Part shown: positions 9,040 to 19,621 of the stretch, piece after piece | How the letters are laid out: each line of letters starts with the position of its first letter | How positions within the stretch are numbered: the first letter of the stretch is position 1 | From: Vagococcus teuberi | GTDB taxonomy: Bacteria; Bacillota; Bacilli; Lactobacillales; Vagococcaceae | Direction: 5' to 3' | Assembly (NCBI RefSeq): GCF_001870205.1 | Contig: NZ_CP017267.1 | Location: 1,476,501-1,540,500, forward strand | Length of the DNA stretch: 64,000 nucleotides | Position numbers and translations under genes: made by a program | Notes under the pieces: generated by a model | Told to the model about the DNA's origin: nothing | The model's input: the letters and a program-made list of their open reading frames with translations, nothing else | Database searches by the model: none

Positions 9040-9236
9040 TATACAAAGAGAAAAGAACAAGTCCCTAATAAGGAATCTCTGAAAAGATTCCTAGTTTCTC
9101 AGTTCATTGAATATACCCAAAAATTTTCAGGTAGAGTCCGTAAAAAATTTAAGGAAATTCAAGATACGTTAGAATTAATATTTTAATTTAAAATAATAGA
9201 ATGGATTTTCCGTTTACACAAAATTCTTGACGCTAC
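9040..9236 (+). mobile_element. Remnant 3' end of an IS256-family element
   Basis: The frame at 9040-9186 reads as the C-terminus of an IS256-type transposase: SLKRFLVSQFIEYTQKFSGR followed by FKEIQDTLELIF and a stop. It is closed upstream by an in-frame TAA. About 25 bases after the stop lies CGTTTACACAAAATTCTTGAC, resembling the right terminal repeat of that family. Only this fragment remains. The stretches 8936-9039 and 9237-9331 show nothing recognisable. Confidence 0.55.
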
Positions 9237-9331
9237 CAACCGATTAAAAGTTATAGAATATTATGGAATCTAATAGTTATTTTAATAGGTTTTTCCTATT
9301 GACAATCGAAAAAAGAGATTTTTTCACAAAG

Positions 9332-9363
9332 AAAGAGACCAGAATATGTAGTCTGATCTCTTT
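9332..9363 (-). terminator. Terminator after upp
   Basis: AAAGAGACCAGA pairs with TCTGATCTCTTT (one mismatch) directly after the upp stop codon on the minus strand. Confidence 0.65.
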
Positions 9364-9372
9364 TGAATCTTA

Positions 9373-10002
9373 TTATTTTGTTCCAAATAAACGGTCACCA
9401 GCGTCACCTAACCCAGGTACGATATAACCTTCGTCATTTAATTTTTCATCTAAACCTGCTGTGTAGATATCTACATCAGGATGAGCTTCTTGTAAAGCTT
9501 TTACCCCTTCAGGAGCAGCTACTAAACATACAAATTTAATGTTTGTTGCGCCGCGACGTTTTAATAAGTCTATTGCCATAATTGCTGACCCACCTGTTGC
9601 TAACATTGGATCAACTACAAATAATTGTCTATCAGCAATATCTGCTGGTAATTTTACAAAATATTCAACTGGTTCTAGTGTATCATGGTCACGATACAAA
9701 CCAACGTGTCCAACTTTTGCTGCAGGTATTAATTCTAACATACCATCAACCATACCAATTCCTGCTCTTAATATTGGGATAATCGCTACTTTCTTACCTG
9801 TTAACGTTTTTTGTACTGACGTTCCCATTGGTGTTTCAATTTCAATATCTTCTAAAGGCATATCGCGAGATACCTCGTAAGCCATTAGCATAGCAATCTC
9901 ATCAACAACTTCTCTAAAAACCTTTGTTCCACAATTTTTCTCTCTGATAATTGTTAATTTGTGTTGAATTAACGGATGATCTATCACTTGAAATTTTCCC
10001 AT
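9373..10002 (-). CDS. upp: Uracil phosphoribosyltransferase
   Basis: The 209-residue product is the standard length for Upp, the pyrimidine-salvage enzyme that makes UMP from uracil and PRPP. The PRPP-binding loop reads [12 protein letters not shown], and the uracil-binding end contains [16 protein letters not shown]. The start ATG has GGAGAA upstream. It follows glyA after a terminator, completing the tdk-prfA-prmC-sua5-glyA-upp order shared by enterococci and relatives. Confidence 0.97.
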   Translation of the reverse strand: MGKFQVIDHPLIQHKLTIIREKNCGTKVFREVVDEIAMLMAYEVSRDMPLEDIEIETPMGTSVQKTLTGKKVAIIPILRAGIGMVDGMLELIPAAKVGHVGLYRDHDTLEPVEYFVKLPADIADRQLFVVDPMLATGGSAIMAIDLLKRRGATNIKFVCLVAAPEGVKALQEAHPDVDIYTAGLDEKLNDEGYIVPGLGDAGDRLFGTK

Positions 10003-10051
10003 AATACGATTCTCCTTTAAATTTTATTCTTATCTATTGTAGCCGAAAAAA

Positions 10052-10075
10052 AGGTAATTGACTAGTCAATTACCT
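10052..10075 (-). terminator. Terminator after glyA
   Basis: AGGTAATTGAC-TAGTCAATTACCT is a near-perfect hairpin followed on the minus strand by a seven-base T-run, just after the glyA stop. Confidence 0.8.
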
Positions 10076-10082
10076 AAAAATT

Positions 10083-11321
10083 TTATTTATAAAGTGGATG
10101 GCTCTTTAATAGCTCTACTACTTCTTTTCTGACTTTTTCTAAAACACTTTCTTCTTCGTGATATGTTAGTGCTTCAACAATTAATTCAGCGACTTTTGTT
10201 GCATCATCTTCTTTAAATCCACGTGTTGTAATCGCTGGTGTTCCAATACGAATACCACTTGTCACAAATGGACTTTGGCTTTCAAATGGAATCGTATTTT
10301 TATTGACAGTGATGTGAACACTATCTAAAATAGCTTCTGCTTCTTTACCAGTCAATCCAAAACCAGTTACATCAATTAATAATAAATGATTATCTGTATC
10401 ACCACTAATTAATCGAGATCCTGGTGTTCGATTGATTACTCTAGCCATTGCTTTAGCGTTTGCTAATACTTGTTTACTATAGTCTTTAAATTCAGGTAAT
10501 AATGCTTCTCTAAAAGCCACAGCTTTGGCTGCAATCACATGCTCTAAAGGTCCCCCTTGAATACCAGGGAAAATAGCACTATTGATTTTTTTAGCCAATT
10601 CAGGTGAGTTTGTTAAAATAAGACCACCTCTTGGCCCACGTAATGTTTTGTGTGTTGTCGATGTTACAACATCTGCATACGGAACTGGATTTTGGTGTAA
10701 ACCTGTTGCCACAAGACCTGCTATATGAGCCATATCGACCATTAATTTTGCTCCAACACCATCAGCGATTTCTCTAAATTTCTTGAAATCAATATCACGT
10801 GAATAAGCACTCGCTCCGGCCACTATTAATTTTGGCTGATGTTTTCTTGCAAGTATATTTACAACTTCGTAATCAATGACTTCTGTCACTGGGTCTACGC
10901 CATATGACACAAAGTTATATGTTTTACCACTAAAGTTTACTGGAGACCCATGAGTTAAATGGCCACCTGCTGTTAGGTCCATCCCCATCACTGTGTCGCC
11001 TTCTTCAACTAATGATAAATAAGCTGCCGTATTAGCTTGTGAGCCTGAATGAGCTTGAACGTTAGCAAAATCTGCTTGGAATAAATCTTTCGCACGATCA
11101 ATTGCTAAATTTTCTACTACATCAACAAACTCACAGCCACCATAATATCTGCGTCCAGGATACCCTTCAGCATATTTGTTTGTTAACACACTTCCTTGAG
11201 CTGCCATAACAGCTTCTGATACAAAATTCTCTGAAGCAATTAATTCAATTGTTTCTTGTTGTCTTTGTTTTTCATTAGCAATTGCATCCCATAAAACAGC
11301 ATCTTCTTTTTTATAATCCAT
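10083..11321 (-). CDS. glyA: Serine hydroxymethyltransferase
   Basis: A 412-residue PLP enzyme interconverting serine and glycine with transfer of a one-carbon unit to tetrahydrofolate. The cofactor lysine lies in [16 protein letters not shown]. The tyrosine-rich substrate region [16 protein letters not shown] and HSGSQAN are also present. The ATG at 11321 is nine bases from GGGAGTG and is preferred over the frame's extension to 11360. It supplies one-carbon units next to the purine gene fragment and upp salvage gene of the window. Confidence 0.96.
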   Translation of the reverse strand: MDYKKEDAVLWDAIANEKQRQQETIELIASENFVSEAVMAAQGSVLTNKYAEGYPGRRYYGGCEFVDVVENLAIDRAKDLFQADFANVQAHSGSQANTAAYLSLVEEGDTVMGMDLTAGGHLTHGSPVNFSGKTYNFVSYGVDPVTEVIDYEVVNILARKHQPKLIVAGASAYSRDIDFKKFREIADGVGAKLMVDMAHIAGLVATGLHQNPVPYADVVTSTTHKTLRGPRGGLILTNSPELAKKINSAIFPGIQGGPLEHVIAAKAVAFREALLPEFKDYSKQVLANAKAMARVINRTPGSRLISGDTDNHLLLIDVTGFGLTGKEAEAILDSVHITVNKNTIPFESQSPFVTSGIRIGTPAITTRGFKEDDATKVAELIVEALTYHEEESVLEKVRKEVVELLKSHPLYK

Positions 11322-11379
11322 ATGCAAACACACTCCCGATTTTTTATACCATTGTACCATATTTCTTTATAATTACTAT

Positions 11380-12417
11380 TTATTTTCTAAAAAATGTTTG
11401 ATTTGCTGCTTTTTTTAACCGATTCATGTATCCCATATTTTCGCTTGTTTCATCATATCCTTCAGCTAGAATAACACCATTATGTCCCAACAAATCAGTA
11501 TCTAACTGTCTTAACCCGCTAAACAAATGATGCATAGCTGATTTCACGTCTTTATTTTCAGATAAAATATAATGAGCAAATACCGAATAATCATCTAATT
11601 CATCATAGATAGCTTGACTTGACAAAATCGCCACTTCTTTTTGTTGCGTTTTATAGTAGTTAATCGCGTGTCTCCAGTCATTAATTGATCCATCAACAAT
11701 GATGACATCAGCGTCAGGTGAATAGTGCTTATACTTCATTCCGGGAGATTTTGGTGCTTGTTTATCATCTACAAGATGCGTATCAATAAATACTGCTCCG
11801 ATTATTTTTTCAATCTCTTCTTTTGTGATAGCTCCAGGTCTTAATATCGTTGGTTTATCTGGCTGACTCATGTCTATAACTGTTGATTCAATCCCTACTT
11901 CACATTCTCCGTCATCTAATATAGCTTCAATTTTTCCATTTAAATCATTGAACACATGTGTAGATGTTGTAGGGGATGGTTTGCCTGATGTATTAGCACT
12001 TGGACCAACAAGTGGCAGATTAGATTCACGAATTAATGATAATGTTAAAGAATTATTTGGCATTCTAAATGCTGCTGTTTCCAATTGGTCTGTCATACTA
12101 ATCGACAGATTTGCTTCCTCAGCTAACGGTAGGATAAGTGTTAAAGGTCCTGGCCAAAAAGTTTCCATCAATTGATTTGCCTTCTCAGAAATGCCACTCA
12201 CAAATTGTGTAACCATTTCTTTTGAAGCAACATGGACGATTAATGGGTTATCGCTAGGACGGCCCTTTGCTTCATAGACTTTTTTTACCGCTTCACTATT
12301 TGTCGCATCTGCCCCCAAACCATATACTGTTTCTGTTGGAAACGACACTAAACCACCTTGTTTTATGACGCGTGCTGCTTGTTTAATGTCTTCTTGATGA
12401 TAGATTTTTGTCTTCAT
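11380..12417 (-). CDS. sua5: L-threonylcarbamoyladenylate synthase (Sua5/YwlC)
   Basis: A 345-residue protein with an N-terminal YrdC domain (GGLVSFPTETVYGLGADATN, KGRPSDNPLIVHV, GPSANTSGKPSPT) and the C-terminal Sua5 domain (SPGMKYKHYSPDADV). It makes threonylcarbamoyl-AMP for the t6A37 modification of ANN-decoding tRNAs. The start has AAGGAAG upstream. It sits between prmC and glyA in the conserved translation-factor cluster, with 14 bases to prmC. Confidence 0.93.
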   Translation of the reverse strand: MKTKIYHQEDIKQAARVIKQGGLVSFPTETVYGLGADATNSEAVKKVYEAKGRPSDNPLIVHVASKEMVTQFVSGISEKANQLMETFWPGPLTLILPLAEEANLSISMTDQLETAAFRMPNNSLTLSLIRESNLPLVGPSANTSGKPSPTTSTHVFNDLNGKIEAILDDGECEVGIESTVIDMSQPDKPTILRPGAITKEEIEKIIGAVFIDTHLVDDKQAPKSPGMKYKHYSPDADVIIVDGSINDWRHAINYYKTQQKEVAILSSQAIYDELDDYSVFAHYILSENKDVKSAMHHLFSGLRQLDTDLLGHNGVILAEGYDETSENMGYMNRLKKAANQTFFRK

Positions 12418-12431
12418 CCCTACACTTCCTT

Positions 12432-13271
12432 TTAATAAACTTTAATCATTCGATCATGACCAGACATATCTTTTACTACTTCTACGACTTTTTGTGGAAA
12501 GTATTCTTCGAAAATACGTACAACACTCATTCCTTGTGTGTAGCCAATTTCTAAATAAATCTTGCCCTTTTCATTTAATACCTTTGTTGCTTCCTTAGCT
12601 ATTTTTTCATAAATCGCTAATCCTTTATTATCAGCAAATAAGGCCATTTTAGGTTCATGGATTCTAACAGATTCGTCCATCTCTGGCCACTCTTCTTCTC
12701 CTATATAAGGTGGATTTGAGATGATAATATCAAACGTTTCATCCATGACTGGTTCTAAAGCATCCCCTAAATAAAAATCAATTGATGTATCTAGCTGTAA
12801 CGCGTTTTCCTTTGCAATTTCTAAAGCGCTTGATGATAAATCAACGGCTGATACATCCCAATTAGGACGATTTTTTTTCAGAGAAACCGCAATAACACCT
12901 GTACCAGTACCAATATCAACAACTGATTTTTTAGTTAAATCATTTTCTGTTAAACACAGTTCAACAAGTTCTTCTGTTTCAGGTCTTGGAATCAACGTAT
13001 CTTCTGACACAACAAAACGTTCACCATAGAATTCACAAGAGCCAATTAAGTATTGTGGCGGATAATTTTCACTCACCTTAACTAAATCAGTTTTTAATCG
13101 ATTAACTATCTCTCTAGGTACTTCTTTATTAAAATGCAGTAAGAGGTTTGTCTTATTCCAGTTATTATATTCTAACAATAGGTATTCAGCAATCGCCGTT
13201 TCTTTATTATGCTCTTCTAAAAAAGAAGAAGCCCATTTCAGGACTTCAAAATATGTAACAGGTTTATCCAT
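12432..13271 (-). CDS. prmC: Release factor glutamine methyltransferase PrmC
   Basis: A 279-residue SAM-dependent methyltransferase. The SAM loop is [15 protein letters not shown] and the catalytic NPPY lies in [13 protein letters not shown]. It methylates the glutamine of the GGQ loop of release factors. Its first bases overlap the end of prfA (ATGGATAA), so it is translationally coupled to the substrate's gene. Confidence 0.95.
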   Translation of the reverse strand: MDKPVTYFEVLKWASSFLEEHNKETAIAEYLLLEYNNWNKTNLLLHFNKEVPREIVNRLKTDLVKVSENYPPQYLIGSCEFYGERFVVSEDTLIPRPETEELVELCLTENDLTKKSVVDIGTGTGVIAVSLKKNRPNWDVSAVDLSSSALEIAKENALQLDTSIDFYLGDALEPVMDETFDIIISNPPYIGEEEWPEMDESVRIHEPKMALFADNKGLAIYEKIAKEATKVLNEKGKIYLEIGYTQGMSVVRIFEEYFPQKVVEVVKDMSGHDRMIKVY

Positions 13272-14334
13272 TTAATTTCTCCAATTGAGCTGTTTGATCA
13301 TAAATAATCAATGCATCCACAATTTCATCTAATTTTCCGGCTAAGATTTGGTCTAATTTTTGAATGGTCAAACCAATTCTATGATCCGTCACACGATTTT
13401 GTGGGAAGTTATATGTACGAATACGCTCAGAACGATCTCCCGTACCAACAGCTGACTTACGGTTAGCATCGTATTCATTACGGCTTTCTTGTTGCAATTG
13501 ATCATATACTCTAGCACGCAACACTTTCATCGCTTTTTCTCTATTTTTCAACTGAGAACGCTCATCCTGCATGGCTACAACAATCCCTGTTGGAATATGT
13601 GTCAAACGAACGGCAGAGGCAGTTTTATTGACGTGCTGTCCACCGGCTCCACTTGCATGATAAATATCCACACGAATGTCTTTGTCTTCTAATTCTAACT
13701 CAACTTCTTCTGCTTCAGGTAAGACAACGACTGTTGCTGTTGAAGTGTGAACACGACCTTGAGATTCAGTTGATGGAACACGTTGTACACGATGCGCGCC
13801 ACTTTCATATTTTAGTTTTGAAAAGACACTGTCTCCTGTAATCATCACAGTGACTTCTTTATATCCACCAATATCAGTGATGTTGGCATCCATGACTTCA
13901 AACGTCCAACCTTGATTTTGTGAATAACTTTGATACATCTCAAATAAATCGCCAGCAAATAATGCGGCTTCATCTCCACCTGCTGCACCACGGATCTCCA
14001 AGATAATATTTTTATCATCATTCGGGTCTTTAGGTAATAAAAGAATTTTAATACGTTCTTCTAATTCTTCTTTTTCAGTTTTTAATTCAGATAACTCTTC
14101 TTTAGCCATCTCTTGCATCTCATCATCAAGTTTTTCACCTAATAACTCTTCCGTATCTGAAATGCCGTGAGTGACTTCTTTGTATCGACGGTACACGTCA
14201 ACTGTTTCACGTGTTCCTGCTTCTTCTTTTGATAGCTCCATAAAACGCTTCGTGTCACTTACGACATCTGGGTCACTTAGTAATTCCGCTAATTCTTCAT
14301 AACGGTCTTCTATCGCTTGTAATTGATCAAACAT
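13264..14334 (-). CDS. prfA: Peptide chain release factor 1
   Basis: A 356-residue class I release factor. The peptidyl-transferase loop is seen as [15 protein letters not shown], and the decoding region as [20 protein letters not shown], where RF1 has its PxT motif nearby. It terminates at UAA and UAG codons. The ATG at 14334 is preferred over the one three codons upstream, because AAAGGATGAAG forms the ribosome-binding site. It overlaps the end of tdk by a few bases and prmC by eight. Confidence 0.96.
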   Translation of the reverse strand: MFDQLQAIEDRYEELAELLSDPDVVSDTKRFMELSKEEAGTRETVDVYRRYKEVTHGISDTEELLGEKLDDEMQEMAKEELSELKTEKEELEERIKILLLPKDPNDDKNIILEIRGAAGGDEAALFAGDLFEMYQSYSQNQGWTFEVMDANITDIGGYKEVTVMITGDSVFSKLKYESGAHRVQRVPSTESQGRVHTSTATVVVLPEAEEVELELEDKDIRVDIYHASGAGGQHVNKTASAVRLTHIPTGIVVAMQDERSQLKNREKAMKVLRARVYDQLQQESRNEYDANRKSAVGTGDRSERIRTYNFPQNRVTDHRIGLTIQKLDQILAGKLDEIVDALIIYDQTAQLEKLNG

Positions 14335-14923
14335 TTTCTTCATCCTTTCGATTTGACAGTGGTGGATTCACATAATGCTTACGACAAACTGGGTAGTAAG
14401 CTTCATTGCCACCTATTTGAATTTGTTCACCTGTATAAACAGGTTTATTATTATCCATTCTTAGATTCATTGTAGCTTTTTTATGACAAAACCAACAAAT
14501 CGTTTTTAATTCCTCAATTTTATCTGCATATAATAATAAATATTTAGAGCCTTCGAATAACTCATTTTTAAAATCATTTTTTAAGCCAAATGCCATCACA
14601 GGAATATCAAGTTCATCCACAATTCTAGCAAATTGTACCACATGAGCTTGTTCAAGAAATTGTGATTCATCAACCAATATACAGTATGGTTTGTCATCCA
14701 TCTCACTCACTGTGTCATAAATATTTGTATCATGAAAAATGGGGATAGCCTCACGACGTAATCCTATACGACTTGAAACGATACCTATTTCATCTCTTGT
14801 ATCTAGTCCACTTGTCATCAACACGACTGGTTTATTTTGTTCTTCATAATTGTGCGCGACTTTTAAAATTTCAATCGTTTTCCCACTATTCATTGCACCG
14901 TATTTAAAAAATAATTGAGCCAT
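14327..14923 (-). CDS. tdk: Thymidine kinase
   Basis: A 198-residue type II thymidine kinase. It has the P-loop GAMNSGKT, the Walker-B-like [10 protein letters not shown] and the zinc-binding cysteines of the lasso region (CWFCHKK, then CRKHY). It phosphorylates thymidine for salvage. It is the first gene of the tdk-prfA-prmC-sua5-glyA cluster. Confidence 0.96.
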   Translation of the reverse strand: MAQLFFKYGAMNSGKTIEILKVAHNYEEQNKPVVLMTSGLDTRDEIGIVSSRIGLRREAIPIFHDTNIYDTVSEMDDKPYCILVDESQFLEQAHVVQFARIVDELDIPVMAFGLKNDFKNELFEGSKYLLLYADKIEELKTICWFCHKKATMNLRMDNNKPVYTGEQIQIGGNEAYYPVCRKHYVNPPLSNRKDEENV

Positions 14924-15050
14924 TTCATCATACTCTCCTTAGTTTATCCTATGATAGTATACTGTAATTTTCGAAAAAAATCATCAAATCGACTGTTTTT
15001 TTACTATTATTATTGGATTTTTTCACTAAGATTATATTAAGGGCTCCATT

Positions 15051-15404
15051 TTATATTTTGTAATTAATCACTATGACACTTATAAACCATAACACATTTA
15101 AACCAATAAATAGACTCAAACTTTCCAACAAACAATATAATAAAATAAATAATAATCCTGAAACAACTTCCCAACACATACTTTGCCTTGGAATCGTTGA
15201 AAAACAAAACAAACAATTTCCTCTTAAAAATAAAAAAGAAAAAACAGGAACCAGTTCATACCATGACAGTTCATGCTTGCAAACACTGCAATGTGATTTT
15301 GGTAGTACAATTGACTGACCATTTCTTGTGCGTTGACCAACTAAAACAAAAAAAGAAGCCAAACTGCCTCCAAGGAAAAATAATAAAATATAACCATTCA
15401 ACAT
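15051..15404 (-). pseudogene. comC: Truncated prepilin peptidase (ComC/PilD type)
   Basis: Only the N-terminal half of an A24-type prepilin leader peptidase is present, about 117 residues where the family has 220-250. The cytoplasmic zinc-binding loop is clear: CSVCKHELSWYELVP then CLFC, followed by EVVSGLLF. The frame stops just after VIVINYKI, where the first catalytic aspartate segment should be, and no continuation is visible downstream. The start (ATG at 15404 with AAGGAAGG upstream) looks functional. This is probably a dead competence gene: the catalytic GxGD is missing. Confidence 0.72.
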
Positions 15405-15445
15405 ATAAGTCACACCTTCCTTTAATACTATATTCGTAAAAAAGG

Positions 15446-15471
15446 AAAAAGAGCCTTAAAAAGACTCTTTT
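15446..15471 (-). terminator. Terminator after the DEAD-box gene
   Basis: AAAAGAG pairs with CTCTTTT around a ten-base loop, with T-rich sequence following on the minus strand. Confidence 0.55.
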
Positions 15472-16944
15472 AACGTTGATATTTTTGTAAATCTTGCTCA
15501 TATTTTGTGATATTTGATTGATTAACTTTTCGTAAACGACCTTTAATAGGTTTTGTTTGTAACGTTTTTAAAACTAGATCACCTTTACCATTTAATATGT
15601 CAACAAAAGTTGAAATATCTAATAGATCAATCACGCCAATATCATCAGCAGTCATACCATCAATTTGGCACAAAGCTCCTACAATATCACCGGCACGCAT
15701 TTTTTTCCAGCATTGATATGGATTTTCATGATATCTTCTTTAAATGATAATCCTTTTTCTTTGCGTAATTTTGGAGATTCTAATTGTCTATCTAAAAATG
15801 GACGTTTCATCTCTTTTACTAACTCTTGATTTGGACGACGCATTTCTTCAAGACTGTCGCCTTCTTTTGCCATAATAGCTTTAAAAGAGAATTTATCTTT
15901 CGAATTGACAAATGATATAGCTTTCCCACTTTTTTCAAAACGAGCTGTACGACCGATTCGATGCGTATAGGTTTCAACCTTATCAGGAATATCATAATTC
16001 ACAACTAGCTTAATGTCTGATACGTCAATCCCTCTAGCTGCGACATCTGTTGCGACTAAACAATGAATGTATCCACGTTTGTAATCTTTAATCACTCGTG
16101 TTCTATCTCGTTGTTCCATCCCACCATGTAACATTTCACAATTAACACCTAGATTTTTTAGTTGCTTCGTTAACTCTTCAACCATAATCTTAGTATTACA
16201 GAAGATAATACTTGTCTCAGGATTCTCAACAATCAATGTATCTTTAAACTGTGCGCTTTTTTCATCATCAGCCGTCCATTGATAGTATTGTGAAATACGT
16301 TTCTTCTGGTCATCAGTTTTTTTAATTTCAACATACACTGGATTATGTAGATACTTTTTAGATAATCGTTTCACCGCATCAGGCATGGTTGCTGAAAACA
16401 GTGCGGTCGTTCTTTTCTTCGGTAATCTCGGCATAATCTGGTCAAGTTGCTCGATAAATCCCATCGCAAACATCTCATCTGCCTCGTCAATTATCACTTG
16501 ATTGATTTTACTTAGGTTGATCGTTTTTTGCATGATATGATCATACAACCTACCAGGCGTTGCTACAACAATATGAGTTCGTTGCTTAAGTTGTTTGACT
16601 TGCATTTGATAAGAACTTTTACCAAATAAACTCACTACTTTTAAACGTTTATATCGACCAATATTGAATAATTCATCTTGGATTTGTGTCGCAAGTTCTC
16701 TAGTTGGTGTTAGTATCAAAACTTGTGGGTAGCGTTCTTCCCATTCCACAGTATCACATACAGGAATACCAAATGCCGCTGTTTTTCCACTACCAGTCTG
16801 AGATTGAACCACGATATCTTTTTTTTCAAGTAACAAAGGAACCACTTCTTTTTGCACCTCAGTTGGTGAGGTATAGCCTAAAACGTCAAGTGCATTAATA
16901 ATTGACTCATCGATTCCGAAAAGATTAAATTTATTTTTTGTCAT
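15470..16944 (-). pseudogene. DEAD-box RNA helicase, DbpA/YxiN type, frameshifted at a poly-A run
   Basis: Frame 1 (15679-16944) encodes the helicase core: SQTGSGKT, TPTRELA, VIDEADEMF, LFSATMP and HRIGRTAR. Frame 2 (15470 to about 15700) encodes a DbpA-type RNA-binding domain starting MRAGDIVGALC. The junction is GG-A7-TGC; one extra A would give GKKMRAGDIVGAL and join the two in frame, as in the family. Without it the product ends in CVPVIL and lacks the domain that targets 23S rRNA. It may be an authentic frameshift, slippage, or a sequencing error. The start uses ATG at 16944 with GAAGGATG upstream. Confidence 0.85.
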
Positions 16945-17036
16945 GTAAACATCCTTCATCAAATAAGCTTTTGCCTATTTGTTTATTTTAGCTTAATTAG
17001 TGTAACATGTTTTACTTAAATTACTAGCATAATTAA

Positions 17037-17615
17037 TTAATTAATTTTCACCATTTTAAAAACATCTAATAATAAATAACAATGAATCGCAACAGACAAT
17101 GGTTTAAACAAAATAATGGTTCTTAGATAATCTTTAAATGATATATTCGTAAATCCTGCTGCTAAACAAGCTAAATCATCGGGACCAAAAGGCATCAAAA
17201 AGACAATAATTAACATCCAGATGGTATGTTTATTCCCTAGTTGAATCAATTTATCTAAACGAGGTAAATTTTTTTCCGACAAAATCGATAAAACAAATGA
17301 ACGACCATAATGACGAACTAGTATAAATAGTATGACTTCCCCTATTATCAGGCCAACAGACGCGTACAACACTCCAATTATTTTGCCAAAAACGACAACT
17401 CCAACCACATCACTCATTCCACCAGGGATAATAGGTAAAATAGGCTGTATGATTTGAATCATGGTAAAAACTACCGGTGCATACCACCCAAAACGATGAA
17501 TAAACTGTTTTAATTGTGTTGGATTCTGGCATAATTGATGGTTGTATGCATACCATATAATAAGGAGTAACAAGATAATTCCAATAACAAAAAAGACCTT
17601 GATTAATTTTTTCAT
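17037..17615 (-). CDS. TVP38/TMEM64 (DedA-like) membrane protein
   Basis: A 192-residue integral membrane protein with about five hydrophobic segments. The central signature is ILPIIPGGMSDVVGVVVFG and the later LMPFGPDDLACLAAGF resembles the conserved P-x3-D/P-x-N core of the SNARE-associated family. Bacterial members are linked to lipid scrambling or membrane homeostasis; the substrate is not known. It is monocistronic, with GGAGA upstream of the ATG. Confidence 0.8.
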   Translation of the reverse strand: MKKLIKVFFVIGIILLLLIIWYAYNHQLCQNPTQLKQFIHRFGWYAPVVFTMIQIIQPILPIIPGGMSDVVGVVVFGKIIGVLYASVGLIIGEVILFILVRHYGRSFVLSILSEKNLPRLDKLIQLGNKHTIWMLIIVFLMPFGPDDLACLAAGFTNISFKDYLRTIILFKPLSVAIHCYLLLDVFKMVKIN

Positions 17616-17703
17616 GTTGTCTCCTTTCTTCTAGCTAGCCATACTAATTGAATCATTAAATTAATAAGTAAATATGATGGTTTTATAACTATTTTTGTCC
17701 AAT

Positions 17704-17737
17704 AAAAAAATCAACCACATAAGCGATTGATTTTTTA
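17704..17737 (-). terminator. Terminator after the OCD-family gene
   Basis: AAAAAATCAA pairs with TTGATTTTTT around a 12-base loop, directly behind the stop codon on the minus strand. Confidence 0.75.
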
Positions 17738-17740
17738 TTA

Positions 17741-18724
17741 TTAAACAGTTAAACCAATATTTTTTTCTTTGGCTTGTTCCACCATTTTTTGAGCGACATA
17801 AACATCTAACACTGCTGAGCCAACTGTTTTGAAAATCGTAATATCTTCATCATGTTTTCTACCAGTTAATTTACCTAAACCAAGTTCACCAAGTTCACCT
17901 TTATATTTTTCTTTTGATACATAACCATCTTCTAATGGTTGCATGAAATCTCCGGCTTCTTGTAAGACCCCATCCATCGTGTCAAAAATAACCACATCTG
18001 CTTCTTTAATGATTTCTCTTGGAATTTCACACATATCATGTGTATAAGCTCCTACACCATTTATATGAGCTCCTTTTTTCACCCATTCACTAGAAAATGT
18101 TGGTTGTTTAGATGTTGTCACACTTGTAATGATATCTGCTCCTTCAACACAGTCTTGCGCTGTTTTTGTAGGAATCATATTGACATCATATTTATCTGAC
18201 ATCTCTTTAGCAAACGCTGAAGCTCTCTCAAAATCAATATCAAAGATGCGAACTTCTGTTAAATCTCTAGCAGTTAGCATAGCCCGTAGTTGACCTTCTG
18301 CTTGACCACCCGTTCCAATCAATGAGCCAATTTTAGCGTCTTTTCTTGCTAAAAGTTCTGTGGCGGCTCCTTGGACAGCGCCTGTTCTTAATTGGGTTAA
18401 GTAGGTGCCATCAATCATGGCATTCACAATACCTGTTTCTGCATCCAACACTACCATTGTGGCTGGAACACTTGGAATATTTTTCTCAATATTTTTTGGG
18501 TAAACAGATACAATTTTGACTCCCAAAGCGTCTTTGCCATTATCACATTCAACATATCCTGGCATATAAAGACTTTGACCTTCCGATTTTGGTACTGGAA
18601 TATTCGTTCTTAATGGAATAGTAGCGCGACCTTCTGAATAAATTTTCAACGCTTCTAAAGACGCATCCATTGCCGCTCTCATATCAAAACATTTTTCAAT
18701 ATCTTCTTTTTTCAAAAATAACAT
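17741..18724 (-). CDS. Ornithine cyclodeaminase / mu-crystallin family dehydrogenase
   Basis: A 327-residue NAD(P)-binding protein. The family's opening (LKKEDIEKCFDMRAAMDA), the substrate-binding segment TYLTQLRTGAVQGAATELLA and the Rossmann loop IGTGGQAEGQ are all visible. Members act as ornithine cyclodeaminases, alanine dehydrogenases or imine/ketimine reductases, and the substrate cannot be told from sequence. It is the last gene of an operon with a TauE-like permease and a TrmB-like regulator, suggesting catabolism of an imported or exported amino-acid-like compound. Confidence 0.85.
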   Translation of the reverse strand: MLFLKKEDIEKCFDMRAAMDASLEALKIYSEGRATIPLRTNIPVPKSEGQSLYMPGYVECDNGKDALGVKIVSVYPKNIEKNIPSVPATMVVLDAETGIVNAMIDGTYLTQLRTGAVQGAATELLARKDAKIGSLIGTGGQAEGQLRAMLTARDLTEVRIFDIDFERASAFAKEMSDKYDVNMIPTKTAQDCVEGADIITSVTTSKQPTFSSEWVKKGAHINGVGAYTHDMCEIPREIIKEADVVIFDTMDGVLQEAGDFMQPLEDGYVSKEKYKGELGELGLGKLTGRKHDEDITIFKTVGSAVLDVYVAQKMVEQAKEKNIGLTV

Positions 18725-18739
18725 ATTTATTTCCCCTTC

Positions 18740-19618
18740 CTAAACTGGTTGTGATCCTTTTTTAATTTGTGCTGCTAACATTGAATATGAGCTATAAAGT
18801 AGTACAAAAATTACAACCCATTTTAACATGTAAGTATTTAATGATTTGACTAAAAACACTGCAACTAATACACCAAGTACCCCAAAAACAGAAGTAAATA
18901 ATGTGATTTTTCGGCTGTATTCACCAAATTTAATAAATTGAACACTTCCGATTGGCACTGAGAATGTACAAGCTCCCATCATGATTGGAAATGCTGCGAT
19001 TGGATCCATTCCTAATAAATAAACTGTCACCATTGTTAAAGCATATGACCCAATCCCAATATTGTTTAATGCACCATACACAAATAATAAAAATGCTGCT
19101 AAAATAAGTTTTCCACCATATAATTCTGTTGCTGTTCCATTTGATTGAATCCAATTAACTTGTCCCGCAAAAATTAAAAATGCTGCAATGATTAATCCTA
19201 CACCAACGAATTTTTTAATGGTATCTTCTGGTAGTTTCACTACAAATTTTGGTCCAATATAAGCACCGATTACTTGCGCTATAATACAAATCGCTAATGT
19301 TTTAATTCCTACATTTACTCCTGAAATATACGATAACGCCATAGCTGCAACAGGAATCACACATTGCGTATTTAGTGTCCCTGGTAATTTTTTCATGTTA
19401 ACCCAACCTAGTTTTGGATAAAGAACTGTTCCTATTGCAAAATCTGAAATCCCAAATGTTGATAAGAAAAACATGATAAATGAAGTAAATGGTAACCATT
19501 TTACATTTGCTTTTTCTTCTTTAAATTCTTCTTTATGACTCATTAAATTTTTCACAAATGTAAAAGCAAAGAATCCATTGACTAAAATAATAAGTGTTAA
19601 TAATACCGTTCTGACCAT
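18740..19618 (-). CDS. TauE/SafE-family (TSUP) permease
   Basis: A 292-residue protein with about eight hydrophobic segments and the two-fold repeat of the sulfite-exporter TauE/SafE superfamily. Each half has a Gly-rich segment, for example LGWVNMKKLPGTLNTQCVIP and YGALNNIGIGSYALTM. Family members move organosulfur anions or organic acids. It lies 15 bases before the dehydrogenase gene and 3 bases after the regulator, so the three are almost certainly one transcript. Confidence 0.83.
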   Translation of the reverse strand: MVRTVLLTLIILVNGFFAFTFVKNLMSHKEEFKEEKANVKWLPFTSFIMFFLSTFGISDFAIGTVLYPKLGWVNMKKLPGTLNTQCVIPVAAMALSYISGVNVGIKTLAICIIAQVIGAYIGPKFVVKLPEDTIKKFVGVGLIIAAFLIFAGQVNWIQSNGTATELYGGKLILAAFLLFVYGALNNIGIGSYALTMVTVYLLGMDPIAAFPIMMGACTFSVPIGSVQFIKFGEYSRKITLFTSVFGVLGVLVAVFLVKSLNTYMLKWVVIFVLLYSSYSMLAAQIKKGSQPV

Positions 19619-19621
19619 GAC

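Noticed and set aside
9539-9880. 113-codon frame opposite upp
   Set aside because: Antisense shadow of a fully conserved gene; no start signals.
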